64,000 nt of DNA from assembly GCF_026967985.1 (NCBI RefSeq), contig NZ_JAPVBJ010000002.1, forward strand, positions 609,509-673,508. Reading direction: 5' to 3'. This document shows positions 39,926 through 48,356 of the stretch, one piece after another (the first letter of the stretch is position 1; each line of letters opens with the position of its first letter). Position numbers and translations under genes: made by a program. The stretch is from Modestobacter sp. VKM Ac-2984 (lineage in GTDB: Bacteria; Actinomycetota; Actinomycetes; Mycobacteriales; Geodermatophilaceae). The notes beneath the pieces are model-generated. The model had not been told where the DNA came from. It made no database searches and was given only the letters and a program-made list of their open reading frames with translations.

Positions 39926-41542
39926 GTGGAGCCGGCCGAGGAGTGGGACGTCGTGGTCGTCGGCGCCGGGTCGTCGGGCTGCGCGCTGGCGGCGCGGCTG
40001 GTCGACGCCGGACGGCGGGTGCTGGTCCTGGAGGCCGGCGCCGACCACCCGCGGCCGGAGGACTTCCCGGCGACGATCCGGGACGCCGCGACGATGGGGG
40101 CCGCGACGCCCGGCCACCCCGCGAACTGGGAGCTCACCGGTGAGCTCACCGACGACCTGCGCTGGCCGGTGCCGCGGGGCCGGGTGCTGGGCGGGTCCAG
40201 CTCGCTGAACGGCACCTACTTCATCCGGGCCACCCGCGCCGACCTGGACGGCTGGGCCGCCGCGGGCAACGACCTGTGGTCGGCCGACGCGCTGCGCCCG
40301 GCCTTCGCCCGGTGCGAGAGCGACGCCGACTACGGCGACCGGCCCGGGCACGGCTCGACCGGCCCGCTGCCGGTCACCCGGGTGCACGAGCCGCACCCCG
40401 TCACCGATGCCTTCGCCGGCGCCTGTGCCGCGCTGGGCTTCCCGGCCGAGCCGGACAAGAACGCCGACGGCCCGCCCGGGCACGGCCCGGTGCCGTTCAC
40501 CGTCGCCGACGGCGTGCGGGTCAACACCGCGATGGCCTACCTCTCCCCGCGCCGGGGGCAGCCCGGGCTGACCGTGCGGGGCGGGGTGCGGGCGACCCGG
40601 GTGCTGGTGGAGCACGGTCGGGCGGTGGGCGTGCAGACCGACCGCGGCCCGGTGCGCGCTGCGGAGGTCGTGCTCTCGGCCGGCGCCGTCGGCTCCCCGC
40701 ACCTGCTCCTGCTGTCCGGGATCGGCCCCGCCGACCACCTGCGGGCCGCCGGCGTCGCCGTCGTCGCCGACGTGCCCGGGGTGGGCCAGGGGTTCAGCGA
40801 CCACCCCGACGTCTACGTGACCTACCGGCCGTCCCGGCGCACCCCGATGCCCCGCGGGATGCTCCCGCTGGCGACCGCGCTCAACACCGCCGACCACCTC
40901 GAGGTCATGCCCTGGCTCAAGCCGTTCCGGCAGGTGATGCTGTCGCGGTCGTCGGGTTCGGCGCTGTCCGGCGTCGCCGAGGTGCTGCGCCGGCCCGCGG
41001 CGACGCTGCGGGCGCTGCGGGGGGCCTCCGTGCCCCGGCTGCTGGACTCCGCGCGCCGGCGGGACGACCTCTACCTCGCCGTCGCGCTGCAGCAGGAGGA
41101 GAGCCGCGGCCGGATCAGCCTGACCACCGCCGACCCGCTGGTGCAGCCACGGATCCAGTACCGCTACCTGACCGAGGACGCCGACCGGCGACAGCTGCGG
41201 GCCGGCGTCCGGCTGGCCGCCGAGCTGCTGCGGACCCCGGCCTTCGCGCCGCTGGTCGCCGAGCGCACCGGCCTGCCCGACGACGTCCTGGCCGACGACC
41301 GGGAGCTGGACCGGTGGACCCGGGCGCACCTGGCGACCGCGGTGCACCTGGCCGGCAGCGCCCGGATGGGGCCGGCCGCCGACCCCGGTGCGGTGGTCGA
41401 CCAGCACCTGCGGGTGCGAGGGGTGGCGGGACTGCGGGTCGTCGACACCTCGGTGATGCCGGTCGTGCCCTCCCGCGGTCCGGCGGCGACGGCCGTGGCG
41501 ATCGGCGAGCGGGCCGCCGAGCTGATGACCGGCGGCGGCTGA
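39926..41542 (+). CDS. GMC-family FAD oxidoreductase
   Basis: 538 residues. The N-terminal ADP-binding motif is VVGAGSSGCALAARL. GRVLGGSSSLNGTYFIRATR is the GMC signature near residue 90, and SAGAVGSPHLLLLSGIGP is the second. The C-terminal active-site region has HLAGSARMG, with the catalytic His, and a late Pro-Ser-Arg-Gly stretch. GMC enzymes oxidise alcohols. The size and the NGTYFIR stretch recall MftG, the mycofactocin-linked GMC enzyme, but no mft genes are visible here, so the general family name is kept. Confidence 0.87.
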   Translation: MEPAEEWDVVVVGAGSSGCALAARLVDAGRRVLVLEAGADHPRPEDFPATIRDAATMGAATPGHPANWELTGELTDDLRWPVPRGRVLGGSSSLNGTYFIRATRADLDGWAAAGNDLWSADALRPAFARCESDADYGDRPGHGSTGPLPVTRVHEPHPVTDAFAGACAALGFPAEPDKNADGPPGHGPVPFTVADGVRVNTAMAYLSPRRGQPGLTVRGGVRATRVLVEHGRAVGVQTDRGPVRAAEVVLSAGAVGSPHLLLLSGIGPADHLRAAGVAVVADVPGVGQGFSDHPDVYVTYRPSRRTPMPRGMLPLATALNTADHLEVMPWLKPFRQVMLSRSSGSALSGVAEVLRRPAATLRALRGASVPRLLDSARRRDDLYLAVALQQEESRGRISLTTADPLVQPRIQYRYLTEDADRRQLRAGVRLAAELLRTPAFAPLVAERTGLPDDVLADDRELDRWTRAHLATAVHLAGSARMGPAADPGAVVDQHLRVRGVAGLRVVDTSVMPVVPSRGPAATAVAIGERAAELMTGGG

Positions 41543-41559
41543 CGGACCACCCGGCCGGC

Positions 41560-42249
41560 TCAGCCGCCGGCGTCGCGGGCCGCGTCGGCCACGGCCAGGG
41601 ACCGGTCCAGGTAGACGGCGTTGCCGGACAGCAGCCGGTGCAGCTCCCGGAACGACCGGTCCAGCACCGCGGCGGGGTCGGTGTCGGCCGGGTCCGGGTC
41701 CGGCGCCTGGCCGGCCATCTCGGCCAGCCCGACGGCCGCGTCGGCCAGCGTCGGCCACAGGTGGGCCCACTGCCAGAACTCGTAGGTGGCCGGCCCCACC
41801 AGGGCCGATGGCGGGGTGCCCAGCAGGCCGATCCCGTCGACGCCCGGCCGGCCGGGCGGCTCACCCAGCCCGAGCAGCAGCGACTGGACCCGGTGCGTGC
41901 GGGCGAACTCGGCGGCCGGCTCGGAGCCGGGGACGAGCTCGGCCACCAGCCCCCGCGTGATGAGCGCGTCGAGCACGAGATCGCAGTCGGGGACCCCGGC
42001 CTCCTCGGCTGCCTGGCGGACCGCGGTGCGGGTCCACGGCACGCCGTCCTGCACCCGGCTGGGCACCCCGTGCGTCAGCGTCCACACGTCGGCGGTGGTC
42101 TGGTCGCCCAGCAGCGGGCTGTCCCAGCCCAGTCGCACCACCCAGTAGCTCGGCGGCTCCCCGCGGTGCTGGTGGAAGGCGCCCATGGGGTGGCCGACGG
42201 GGAAGACGAGCGCCTCCTCCGCGGGGGGCACCGGGTCGGCGGTGGCCAT
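41560..42249 (-). CDS. Hypothetical protein, tandem paralogue 2
   Basis: 229 residues from the ATG at 42249, which overlaps the stop of the preceding gene (TGATG). It opens with VFPVGHPMGAFH and contains ADVWTLTHGVPSRVQDGVPW and VPDCDLVLDALITRGLVAEL, then a helical C-terminus (YEFWQWAHLWPTLADAAVGL, LHRLLSGNAVYLDRSLAVAD). The upstream gene shares the same plan, so they are tandem paralogues. The middle looks like a winged helix with a D-x-L-x2-L-x3-G-L wing, which would allow DNA binding, but no family is recognised. No signal peptide or membrane segment. Confidence 0.7.
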   Translation of the reverse strand: MATADPVPPAEEALVFPVGHPMGAFHQHRGEPPSYWVVRLGWDSPLLGDQTTADVWTLTHGVPSRVQDGVPWTRTAVRQAAEEAGVPDCDLVLDALITRGLVAELVPGSEPAAEFARTHRVQSLLLGLGEPPGRPGVDGIGLLGTPPSALVGPATYEFWQWAHLWPTLADAAVGLAEMAGQAPDPDPADTDPAAVLDRSFRELHRLLSGNAVYLDRSLAVADAARDAGG

Positions 42250-42869
42250 CAGCTCACCGCCCAGGTGTCCAGGTGGACGGCGTTGGGGGTGAGGAGCCGG
42301 TGCAGGTCCTCCAGCAGCGAGGTGAGCAGCGCGTCCGGGTCGGTGGCAAAGGGGTCGGTGATGCCCACCCGTGCGGCGGTGGCCGCGGCGCCCTCGCAGG
42401 CCCGCCACAGGCTGGTCTCCATGTGCGCCCACTCGAACAGGTCGTAGGCGGCGGCCGACAGCACGGCGAGCGGACGGCCGGGCAACCCGACCGCGTAGGC
42501 GTCCGGCGCGGCGGCGCTGTTCCCGAGCCCCAGCACCAGGGGCACCATCCGGACCCGGCGGGCCAGGTCGCGGGCCGAGTCGGTGCCCGGCGCGGCGAGG
42601 GCGACCAGCCCCTGCTCCTGCAGTCGGGCCAGCCGCTGCGCGCAGTCGGGCAGGCCCACCGCCTCGGCCTGCGCGGCCAGTGCGTCGGGGGTCCACGGGC
42701 GCGGCTGGTGGTCGGCCGGCCCGTGCGCCATCGCCCAGACCCCGAACTCGGCCGAGGTGAGGCTGTGCAGGGCCGCGCCGACCCGGACGTCGAACTGGTC
42801 CACGACCGCGCGGACACCGATCAGCTGACCGATCGGGTAGACCTGCAGCGCGGGCGAGTCGCTGGTCAT
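42249..42869 (-). CDS. Hypothetical protein, tandem paralogue 1
   Basis: 206 residues. VYPIGQLIGV near the N-terminus, LTSAEFGVWAMAHGPAD in the middle and LPDCAQRLARLQEQGLVAL align by eye with VFPVGHPMGAF, ADVWTLTHGVP and VPDCDLVLDALITRGLVAEL of the downstream gene. The C-terminal helices (AYDLFEWAHMETSLWRACEG, LLTPNAVHLDTW) also correspond. The two are translationally coupled. A winged-helix-like core is inferred from the pattern of helices ending in QGLVAL. Function unknown. Confidence 0.7.
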   Translation of the reverse strand: MTSDSPALQVYPIGQLIGVRAVVDQFDVRVGAALHSLTSAEFGVWAMAHGPADHQPRPWTPDALAAQAEAVGLPDCAQRLARLQEQGLVALAAPGTDSARDLARRVRMVPLVLGLGNSAAAPDAYAVGLPGRPLAVLSAAAYDLFEWAHMETSLWRACEGAAATAARVGITDPFATDPDALLTSLLEDLHRLLTPNAVHLDTWAVS

Positions 42870-42966
42870 CGCGGCGAGCCTAGCCGGGGCCGGAACTCCT
42901 GCGCCGGACCGCCGCGGGGCAGCCCGGCCCGGCCGAGGTCGCGGCGTGGGTCAGGCGTGGGTCAGC

Positions 42967-43176
42967 TCAGCGGACCGCGCGGATCTGGGTGCTCGTGGTC
43001 GAGAGCGGGGCCCACGGGTCGGGGTGCGGCTGCCCGGCGTCGCTCACCCAGCCCGGTGCGCGGGTGCCCGTGGTGCTGCCCCGGGTGGCCGGGCGGGCAC
43101 TGAGGTGCACGATCAGGGAGAGCAGGACGAACAGCCCCACGAGCACGCCGGCGATGGTCAGGAGCGTCGAGAGCAT
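42967..43176 (-). CDS. Small single-helix membrane protein
   Basis: 69 residues: a short N-terminus leads straight into one membrane helix (TIAGVLVGLFVLLSLIVHL), followed by a polar, Pro/Thr/Ser-rich tail. A clear leaderless promoter supports the ATG at 43176. The tail is probably cytosolic and disordered. It lies upstream of the two tandem paralogues on the same strand, separated by 97 bp, so co-transcription is possible but not certain. Confidence 0.6.
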   Translation of the reverse strand: MLSTLLTIAGVLVGLFVLLSLIVHLSARPATRGSTTGTRAPGWVSDAGQPHPDPWAPLSTTSTQIRAVR

Positions 43177-43183
43177 GCTGGAG

Positions 43184-43189
43184 AAGTTA
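43184..43189 (-). promoter_or_regulatory. Leaderless -10 box of the small membrane protein gene
   Basis: Minus-strand TAACTT, 7 nt before the ATG at 43176. Confidence 0.5.
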
Positions 43190-43368
43190 GTGGTGGGGAC
43201 TGGTCCGTGTCCGGCGTTGCGCTGGGCAGAAGTAGCCGAAGTCGATCACCCGATGCGGGAAGTCTGACAGTTGACGTCGACTTGTCGACCCGAGGTGGAC
43301 GATCCGCCTCAGCAGATTCTGCCAGTGCACGCCAGCCCGCGACAGCCCGGCCCAGCGTCCCAGACCGT

Positions 43369-43411
43369 CACTCCCACCACCAAAATGGCCATTTTGGTGG
43401 TGGGGGGAGTG
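43369..43411. repeat. Strong palindrome with AT-containing core downstream of pobA
   Basis: The arms CCACCACCAAAATGG (43374-43388) and its complement (43389-43403) abut with no loop, and six further pairs continue outward after a 3-nt bulge. It lies 19 bp past the pobA stop and probably ends that transcript. Confidence 0.7.
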
Positions 43412-43430
43412 AGCCGGACGGGGGGCGGCT

Positions 43431-44603
43431 TCAGGTGTCGAGGGGGAGGCCGGTGTAGTTCTCGGCCAGCTCGCGGGCCGCGGCCTCCGACGAGCAGACC
43501 CGGCGGAGCTGGGACAGCTGCAGCTCGGCGTCGAAGTCGTCGCCCGCGCGGTGCAGCATGGAGGTCATCCACCAGGAGAAGTGGGTGCAGCGCCAGACCC
43601 GGGCGAGCGCCCGGTCGGAGTAGCTGTCGACCAGGTCGGTCTGCTCCTCGGCCAGCAGGCGGACCAGCGCGGTGGCGAGCAGGGTGACGTCGGCGACCGC
43701 GAGGTTGAGGCCCTTGGCCCCGGTCGGCGGGACGATGTGTGCGGCGTCGCCGGCCAGGAAGAGCCGGCCGCGGCGCATCGGCGCGCTGACGAAGGAGCGC
43801 ATCGGCAGGATCGACTTCTCGGTGACCGGGCCGGTCTCCAGCTCCCAGCCGTCGAGGGCGAAGCGGGTGGACAGCCCGTCCCAGATCCGGTCGTCGGACC
43901 AGTCCTCGATCTTCTCGTCCGGGTCGACCTGCAGGTACAGCCGCGACACCGATGGCGAGCGCATCGACAGCAGCGCGAAGCCGTCGGGGTGCCAGGCGTA
44001 GACCAGCTCCTCCTCCGACGGGGCGACGTCGGCCAGGATGCCCAGCCAGGCGTAGGGGTAGGTGCGCTCCCACAGCCGGCCCGAGGTGCCGGCGGTGACG
44101 ACCGGGCGGGAGACGCCGTGGAAGCCGTCGGTGCCGGCGATGGCGTCGCACTCGAGCACCTGGGGCACGCCGTCGGCGTCGGTGAACCGGATCCGCGGGT
44201 GGTCGGTGTCGACGTCCTCGGGGGTCACGTCGGAGACCTCGAACAGCAGCGGCGGGCCGCCGGCGAGCTGGGCGGAGATGAGGTCCTTGGTCACCTCGGT
44301 CTGGCCGTAGACCCAGACCTTGCGCCCGCACAGCTCGGGGAAGTCCAGGTGGTGCCGGGTGCCCGGGTACTGCAGGAAGATGCCGTCGTGCGGCAGGCCC
44401 TCGCGCTGCAGCCGGTCGCCCATGCCGGCGTCGATCAGCGTGGAGACGGTGTGCTGCTCCAGGATGCCGGCGCGGATCCGGGCCTCGACGTAGTCGCGGG
44501 AGCGGTTCTCCAGGACGACGGTGTCGATGCCCTGCAGCTGCAGGAGGCGGGACAGCAGCAGTCCCGCCGGGCCGGCTCCGATGATCCCCACCTGGGTGCG
44601 CAT
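43431..44603 (-). CDS. pobA: 4-hydroxybenzoate 3-monooxygenase
   Basis: 390 residues, normal for PobA. Hydroxylates 4-hydroxybenzoate to protocatechuate with FAD, NAD(P)H and oxygen. The GxGxxG motif is VGIIGAGPAGLLLSRLLQLQ, the DG fingerprint is DAIAGTDGFHGVSRP, and the second FAD motif is RLFLAGDAAHIVPPTGAKG. LENRSRDYVEARIRAGILEQ and the ending region match the family. The gene is transcribed behind the IclR regulator and feeds the pca operon on the opposite side. Confidence 0.95.
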   Translation of the reverse strand: MRTQVGIIGAGPAGLLLSRLLQLQGIDTVVLENRSRDYVEARIRAGILEQHTVSTLIDAGMGDRLQREGLPHDGIFLQYPGTRHHLDFPELCGRKVWVYGQTEVTKDLISAQLAGGPPLLFEVSDVTPEDVDTDHPRIRFTDADGVPQVLECDAIAGTDGFHGVSRPVVTAGTSGRLWERTYPYAWLGILADVAPSEEELVYAWHPDGFALLSMRSPSVSRLYLQVDPDEKIEDWSDDRIWDGLSTRFALDGWELETGPVTEKSILPMRSFVSAPMRRGRLFLAGDAAHIVPPTGAKGLNLAVADVTLLATALVRLLAEEQTDLVDSYSDRALARVWRCTHFSWWMTSMLHRAGDDFDAELQLSQLRRVCSSEAAARELAENYTGLPLDT

Positions 44604-44665
44604 CGGCCGAGTGTGACCCGGGCCGCCGACCGCGGGCGACCCCTCCCTCCCGCTGGACGGAAGGA

Positions 44666-45442
44666 TCAACGGAACTGCTCGGTGCGCGCCAGGGCCCGGC
44701 CGATGCCCCGGGCCGCCACCTGCAGCACCGGGGCGAGCCGGGCCACGTCGCGGCGGTGGGCCGGGACGACGATGCCCAGCGCAGCGACCACCACCGGCCC
44801 GGACAGCCGCTCGACGGTCACCGGGACGGCCACAGAGGCCGCGCCCAGGCTCATCTCCTCTGCGGTCCGGGCCCAGCCGCGGCGGCGCACCTCGGCGAGC
44901 TCCCGGCTCAGCAGCCCGGCGTCGACGACGGTGTGCCGGGTCTCCCGGGTCGGCTGCCGGAGCACCTGCTCCAGGACGTCGTCCGGCGCGGAGGCGAGCA
45001 GCACCTTGCCCACCCCGGTGGCGTGCAGCGGCAGCCGGCTGCCGACCTGGCTGACCACCGGCACCGACTCGCGGCCGGAGATCCGCTCGACGTAGAGCGC
45101 CTTGGTGCCCTCGCGGACCGCCAGGTGCACGGTGTCGCGGGTGGCGGTGTGCACGTCGAGCAGGAAGGGGGAGGCGACCTGGCGCAGTTCCAGGTCGACC
45201 GGGGCGAGCAGCCCGAGGTCCCAGAGCTTGCGGCCGACCTCGTAGCGGCCGTCGCTGCGCCGGACCAGGGCGCCCCAGGCGGCGAGTTCGGCCAGCAGCC
45301 GGTGGGTGGTGGTCAACGGGGTGCCCGAGCGCTCGGCGACCTCGGAGAGGCTGAGCCGGGGATGGGCGGCGTCGAAGGCGTCCAGGACGCCGAGCGCCCG
45401 CGAGGTCACCGATCGACCGGTTGCGGCAGCACCACCGGCCAC
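44666..45442 (-). CDS. IclR-family regulator of the protocatechuate genes (PcaR/PobR-like)
   Basis: 258 residues from the GTG at 45442, with AAGGTGG in front. The N-terminal winged helix includes LSLSEVAERSGTPLTTTHRLL and the wing RRSDGRYEVG. The C-terminal IclR effector domain begins near residue 90 and contains VSQVGSRLPLHATGVGKVLL. IclR members PcaR, PcaU and PobR control pca and pob genes in response to protocatechuate, 3-oxoadipate or 4-hydroxybenzoate; which ligand applies is not visible. It lies 62 bp upstream of pobA on the same strand and is divergent from pcaH, with two palindromes in between. Confidence 0.88.
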   Translation of the reverse strand: MAGGAAATGRSVTSRALGVLDAFDAAHPRLSLSEVAERSGTPLTTTHRLLAELAAWGALVRRSDGRYEVGRKLWDLGLLAPVDLELRQVASPFLLDVHTATRDTVHLAVREGTKALYVERISGRESVPVVSQVGSRLPLHATGVGKVLLASAPDDVLEQVLRQPTRETRHTVVDAGLLSRELAEVRRRGWARTAEEMSLGAASVAVPVTVERLSGPVVVAALGIVVPAHRRDVARLAPVLQVAARGIGRALARTEQFR

Positions 45443-45463
45443 GTCGTCCCACCTTCTGCTCAG

Positions 45464-45496
45464 CGGAAGCAGTTGCTTCCGGCAGCGTACTGCCGG
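45464..45496. promoter_or_regulatory. Paired palindromic operator between the IclR gene and pcaH
   Basis: Two adjoining palindromes: CGGAAGCA-GT-TGCTTCCG at 45464-45481 and CCGGCAG-CGTA-CTGCCGG at 45479-45496. They lie directly upstream of the pcaH -10 box, in the place expected for IclR-type binding, and could control both directions. Confidence 0.6.
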
Positions 45497-45500
45497 GCCG

Positions 45501-45506
45501 TACGGT
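45501..45506 (+). promoter_or_regulatory. Leaderless -10 box of pcaHGBDC
   Basis: TACGGT, 6 nt before the ATG at 45513 and 4 bp after the second palindrome. Confidence 0.55.
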
Positions 45507-45512
45507 CCGGGC

Positions 45513-46280
45513 ATGACCGGGACCACATCTCGCGAGCCGCGACCGGCGTCGGACAGTGCGCTGGTGCTGCCCCGCTACCTCCGGGAGCCCGCCGAACGGC
45601 GCACCCCGGTGGCCTACCCCGGCTACAAGAGCACGGCGTCCCGGGCGCCGCTGCGCACCCCGGTCGACCTGCCGCACCGGCTGACCGAGATCACCGGCCC
45701 GGTGCTCGGCGAGGACATGGTCGCCGCCGCCGACGCCGACCTGACCCTGCGCGAGGGCGGCGAGGCCCAGGGCCAGCGGATCATCGTCTACGGCCGGGTG
45801 CTCGACAGCGACGGCCGCCCGGTGCCGCACGCGCTCGTGGAGATCTGGCAGGCCAACGCCGCCGGCCGCTACCGGCACGTGGTCGACAACTGGCCCGCTC
45901 CGCTGGACCCGCACTTCGACGGGCTGGGCCGGGTGGTGACCGACGACCTGGGGCGCTACGAGTTCACCACCGTCAAGCCCGGCGCCTACCCGTGGGGCAA
46001 CCACCACAACGCCTGGCGGCCGGCGCACATCCACTTCAGCCTCTTCGGCCAGGCGTTCACCCAGCGACTGGTCACCCAGATGTACTTCCCGGACGACCCG
46101 CTGTTCGGGCAGGACCCGATCTTCAACTCCATGCCCACCACGGCACGGCACCGGGCGATCAGCCGGTTCGACCTGGAGCGCAGCCAGCCGAACTGGGCGT
46201 TGGCGTTCCAGTGGGACATCGTGCTGCGCGGCCGCGAGCAGACCCCCTTCGAGACCGACGACGACGGAGATGTCGCGTGA
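45513..46280 (+). CDS. pcaH: Protocatechuate 3,4-dioxygenase beta subunit
   Basis: 255 residues. The catalytic subunit, which holds the Fe(III) that cleaves protocatechuate between the two hydroxyls. Iron ligands fit Tyr in GRYRHVVD, Tyr in GAYPWGNHHN and the His pair in WRPAHIHFSLFG. The N-terminal extension with YPGYKSTASRAP is typical of the beta chain. The stop overlaps the GTG of pcaG. Confidence 0.95.
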   Translation: MTGTTSREPRPASDSALVLPRYLREPAERRTPVAYPGYKSTASRAPLRTPVDLPHRLTEITGPVLGEDMVAAADADLTLREGGEAQGQRIIVYGRVLDSDGRPVPHALVEIWQANAAGRYRHVVDNWPAPLDPHFDGLGRVVTDDLGRYEFTTVKPGAYPWGNHHNAWRPAHIHFSLFGQAFTQRLVTQMYFPDDPLFGQDPIFNSMPTTARHRAISRFDLERSQPNWALAFQWDIVLRGREQTPFETDDDGDVA

Positions 46281-46957
46281 GCGCCGACCGACTGTCCCCC
46301 CTGGTGCTGGCCGCCGACGAGACCAACGACCGCCGGCAGGGGACGCCGCGACGCGGCACCGGCTTCCTGACCGAGCCCTTCCGGCTGGGCACGACCCCCA
46401 GTTCGACGGTCGGGCCGTACCTGGCGATCGGCCTGACCTGGGCCGCCGGCCCGGACGTCGTGGCCGAGGGGACGCCCGGCGCCATCTGGCTGCGCGGCCG
46501 GGTCTTCGACGGCAACGGCGACCTCGTGCCCGACGGCATGATCGAGACCTGGCAGGCCGACCCCGACGGCCGCTTCGCGCACCCGGACGACCCGCGCGGC
46601 GCCGTCACCACCCCCGGGTTCCGTGGCGTGGGGCGGTCGCACACGGTCGACGGCGGTGCCTACGCCGTCCGCACGCTCAAGCCGGGCCGGGTGCCCGACG
46701 GGGACGGCGGGCTGCAGGCGCCGCACGTCGACGTCTCGGTCTTCGCCCGCGGCCTGCTCGACCGGCTCGTCACCCGCATCTACTTCGCCGACGAGGCCGC
46801 CGCCAACACCGAGGACGCCGTGCTGCGCAGCCTGCCGGACGACGCCTCGCGCGCCACGCTGATCGCCCAGCCCAGCGAGGACGGCTACGTGCTCGACATC
46901 CACCTGCAGGGCTGCGCGGCCCAGGGCATGGACGAGACCGTCTTCTTCGCGGTGTGA
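46277..46957 (+). CDS. pcaG: Protocatechuate 3,4-dioxygenase alpha subunit
   Basis: 226 residues from a GTG overlapping the pcaH stop. It has the same intradiol dioxygenase fold as PcaH, with TPSSTVGPYLAIGLTWA and GRVFDGNGDLVPDGMIETWQ, but lacks the iron-binding Tyr-Tyr-His-His set, as expected of the alpha chain. AP-H-VDVSVFARGLLDRLVTRI is the position equivalent to HIHFSLFG of PcaH. It forms the alpha-beta heterodimer of the dioxygenase. Confidence 0.93.
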   Translation: MSADRLSPLVLAADETNDRRQGTPRRGTGFLTEPFRLGTTPSSTVGPYLAIGLTWAAGPDVVAEGTPGAIWLRGRVFDGNGDLVPDGMIETWQADPDGRFAHPDDPRGAVTTPGFRGVGRSHTVDGGAYAVRTLKPGRVPDGDGGLQAPHVDVSVFARGLLDRLVTRIYFADEAAANTEDAVLRSLPDDASRATLIAQPSEDGYVLDIHLQGCAAQGMDETVFFAV

Positions 46958-46994
46958 GCACCGGCCACGTGGGAGCACCCGCCAGGATGGGCGC

Positions 46995-48356
46995 GTGATC
47001 CTCGACGCGACCTTCGCCCGCGGCCCCGTCTCGGCCGGCACCGCCGGGGATGCGTGGCTGGTGGCCCTGCTGGAGGTGGAGGGTGCGCTGGCCCGCGCCG
47101 CCGCCCGGGTCGGCCTGGTGGCCGGCACGGCCGCGGAGGAGGTCAGCCGGGTGTGCGCTGACCCGTCCGCGCTGGACCTGCCGGCGGTCTACGCCCGGGC
47201 CGGGGACGCCGGCAACCCGGTGCCCCCGCTGGTCCGGGCGCTGCAGGACGCCGTCGGGCCGCACGCCGCCCGGGCGGTGCACGTCGGCGCCACCAGCCAG
47301 GACGTCGTCGACACCGCGGCGGTGCTGCTGGCCCGGCGCGGCCTGCACCTGATCGACACCGACCTCGCCGCGGCCGCGGACACCTGCGCCCGGCTGGCCC
47401 GGGCGCACCGGGACGACGTGCTGATGGGCCGCACCCTGCTGCAGCAGGCGCTGCCGGTCACCGCCGGGCTCAAGGCCGCCACCTGGCTGGCCGGGCTGGA
47501 CGGTGCCCGCGCCCGGGTCGCCGCGGTCGCCGCGGCGCTGCCGGTCCAGTACGGCGGGGCGGTCGGCACGCTGGCGGCCAGCTCGGGCTCCGGCGTCGAC
47601 CTGCGCCGGGAGCTGGCCGCCGAGCTCGGGCTGGCCACCACCGAGGTGCCCTGGTTCACCGTGCGGCTGCCGATCGCCGACGTCGCGGGCGTGCTGGGTG
47701 CGGCGGCCGGGGTGGTGGCCACGATCGCGCTGGACGTCGTCCTGCTGACCCAGACCGAGGTCGCCGAGGTGGCCGAGGTGGCCGAGGGCCGCGGCGGCTC
47801 CTCGGCCATGCCGCACAAGGCCAACCCGGTGGCCGCGGTCTCCGCCCGGGCCTGCGCCCGCCGCGCCCCCGGCCTGGTCGCCACCCTCTTCGCCGCGATG
47901 GAGCAGGAGCACGAGCGCGGGGCGGGCACCTGGCACGCGGAGTGGCCGACGCTGACCGACCTGCTGGGCACGGTCGGCTCCGCGGCGTCCTGGCTGGCCG
48001 AGTGCCTGTCCTCGCTGCGGCTGGACACCGGGCGGATGGCGCAGACCGTCGCCGCAGCCGGTGATCCGCAGCTGGCCCGGGCGCTGGCCGAGGCGCTCAC
48101 CCCGGCGCTGGGCGCGGGTGCGGCGCACGACGCCGCGGCCGCCGCGGTGCGGGAGGCGGCTGCGTCCGGTCGCCCGCTGGCCGACCTCGTGGCCGAGCGC
48201 ACCGACGTCGACGGCGCCGCGCTGGTCGCCGACGGCACCCCGGACGTCGGGGAGGCCGGTGCCCAGGTGGACGCCGCGCTCGCCGCCCACACCATCGCGG
48301 TGCAGTCCGACCCCACCGCAGCAGTCCACGCCGCAGGAGAAGGAGGACCCGCATGA
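46995..48356 (+). CDS. pcaB: 3-carboxy-cis,cis-muconate cycloisomerase
   Basis: 453 residues, fumarase/aspartase superfamily. Converts 3-carboxymuconate to 4-carboxymuconolactone. The superfamily signature is GGSSAMPHKANPVAAV; HVGATSQDVVDTAAVLL and GRTLLQQALPVTAGLKAA carry other active-site residues. A small repeat of Val-Ala-Glu (TEVAEVAEVAEG) lies before the signature, encoded by a 9-bp tandem repeat near 47758-47786. The stop overlaps the pcaD ATG. Confidence 0.93.
   Translation: MILDATFARGPVSAGTAGDAWLVALLEVEGALARAAARVGLVAGTAAEEVSRVCADPSALDLPAVYARAGDAGNPVPPLVRALQDAVGPHAARAVHVGATSQDVVDTAAVLLARRGLHLIDTDLAAAADTCARLARAHRDDVLMGRTLLQQALPVTAGLKAATWLAGLDGARARVAAVAAALPVQYGGAVGTLAASSGSGVDLRRELAAELGLATTEVPWFTVRLPIADVAGVLGAAAGVVATIALDVVLLTQTEVAEVAEVAEGRGGSSAMPHKANPVAAVSARACARRAPGLVATLFAAMEQEHERGAGTWHAEWPTLTDLLGTVGSAASWLAECLSSLRLDTGRMAQTVAAAGDPQLARALAEALTPALGAGAAHDAAAAAVREAAASGRPLADLVAERTDVDGAALVADGTPDVGEAGAQVDAALAAHTIAVQSDPTAAVHAAGEGGPA

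Noticed and set aside
39926..41542. Firm call of the GMC enzyme as mycofactocin-linked MftG
   Set aside because: Some signature resemblance, but there are no mft genes in the window and similar GMC enzymes act on other alcohols.
43309..44331. 340-codon frame overlapping pobA on the same strand
   Set aside because: It runs through the palindrome, lacks a start signal and is out of frame with the intact PobA.
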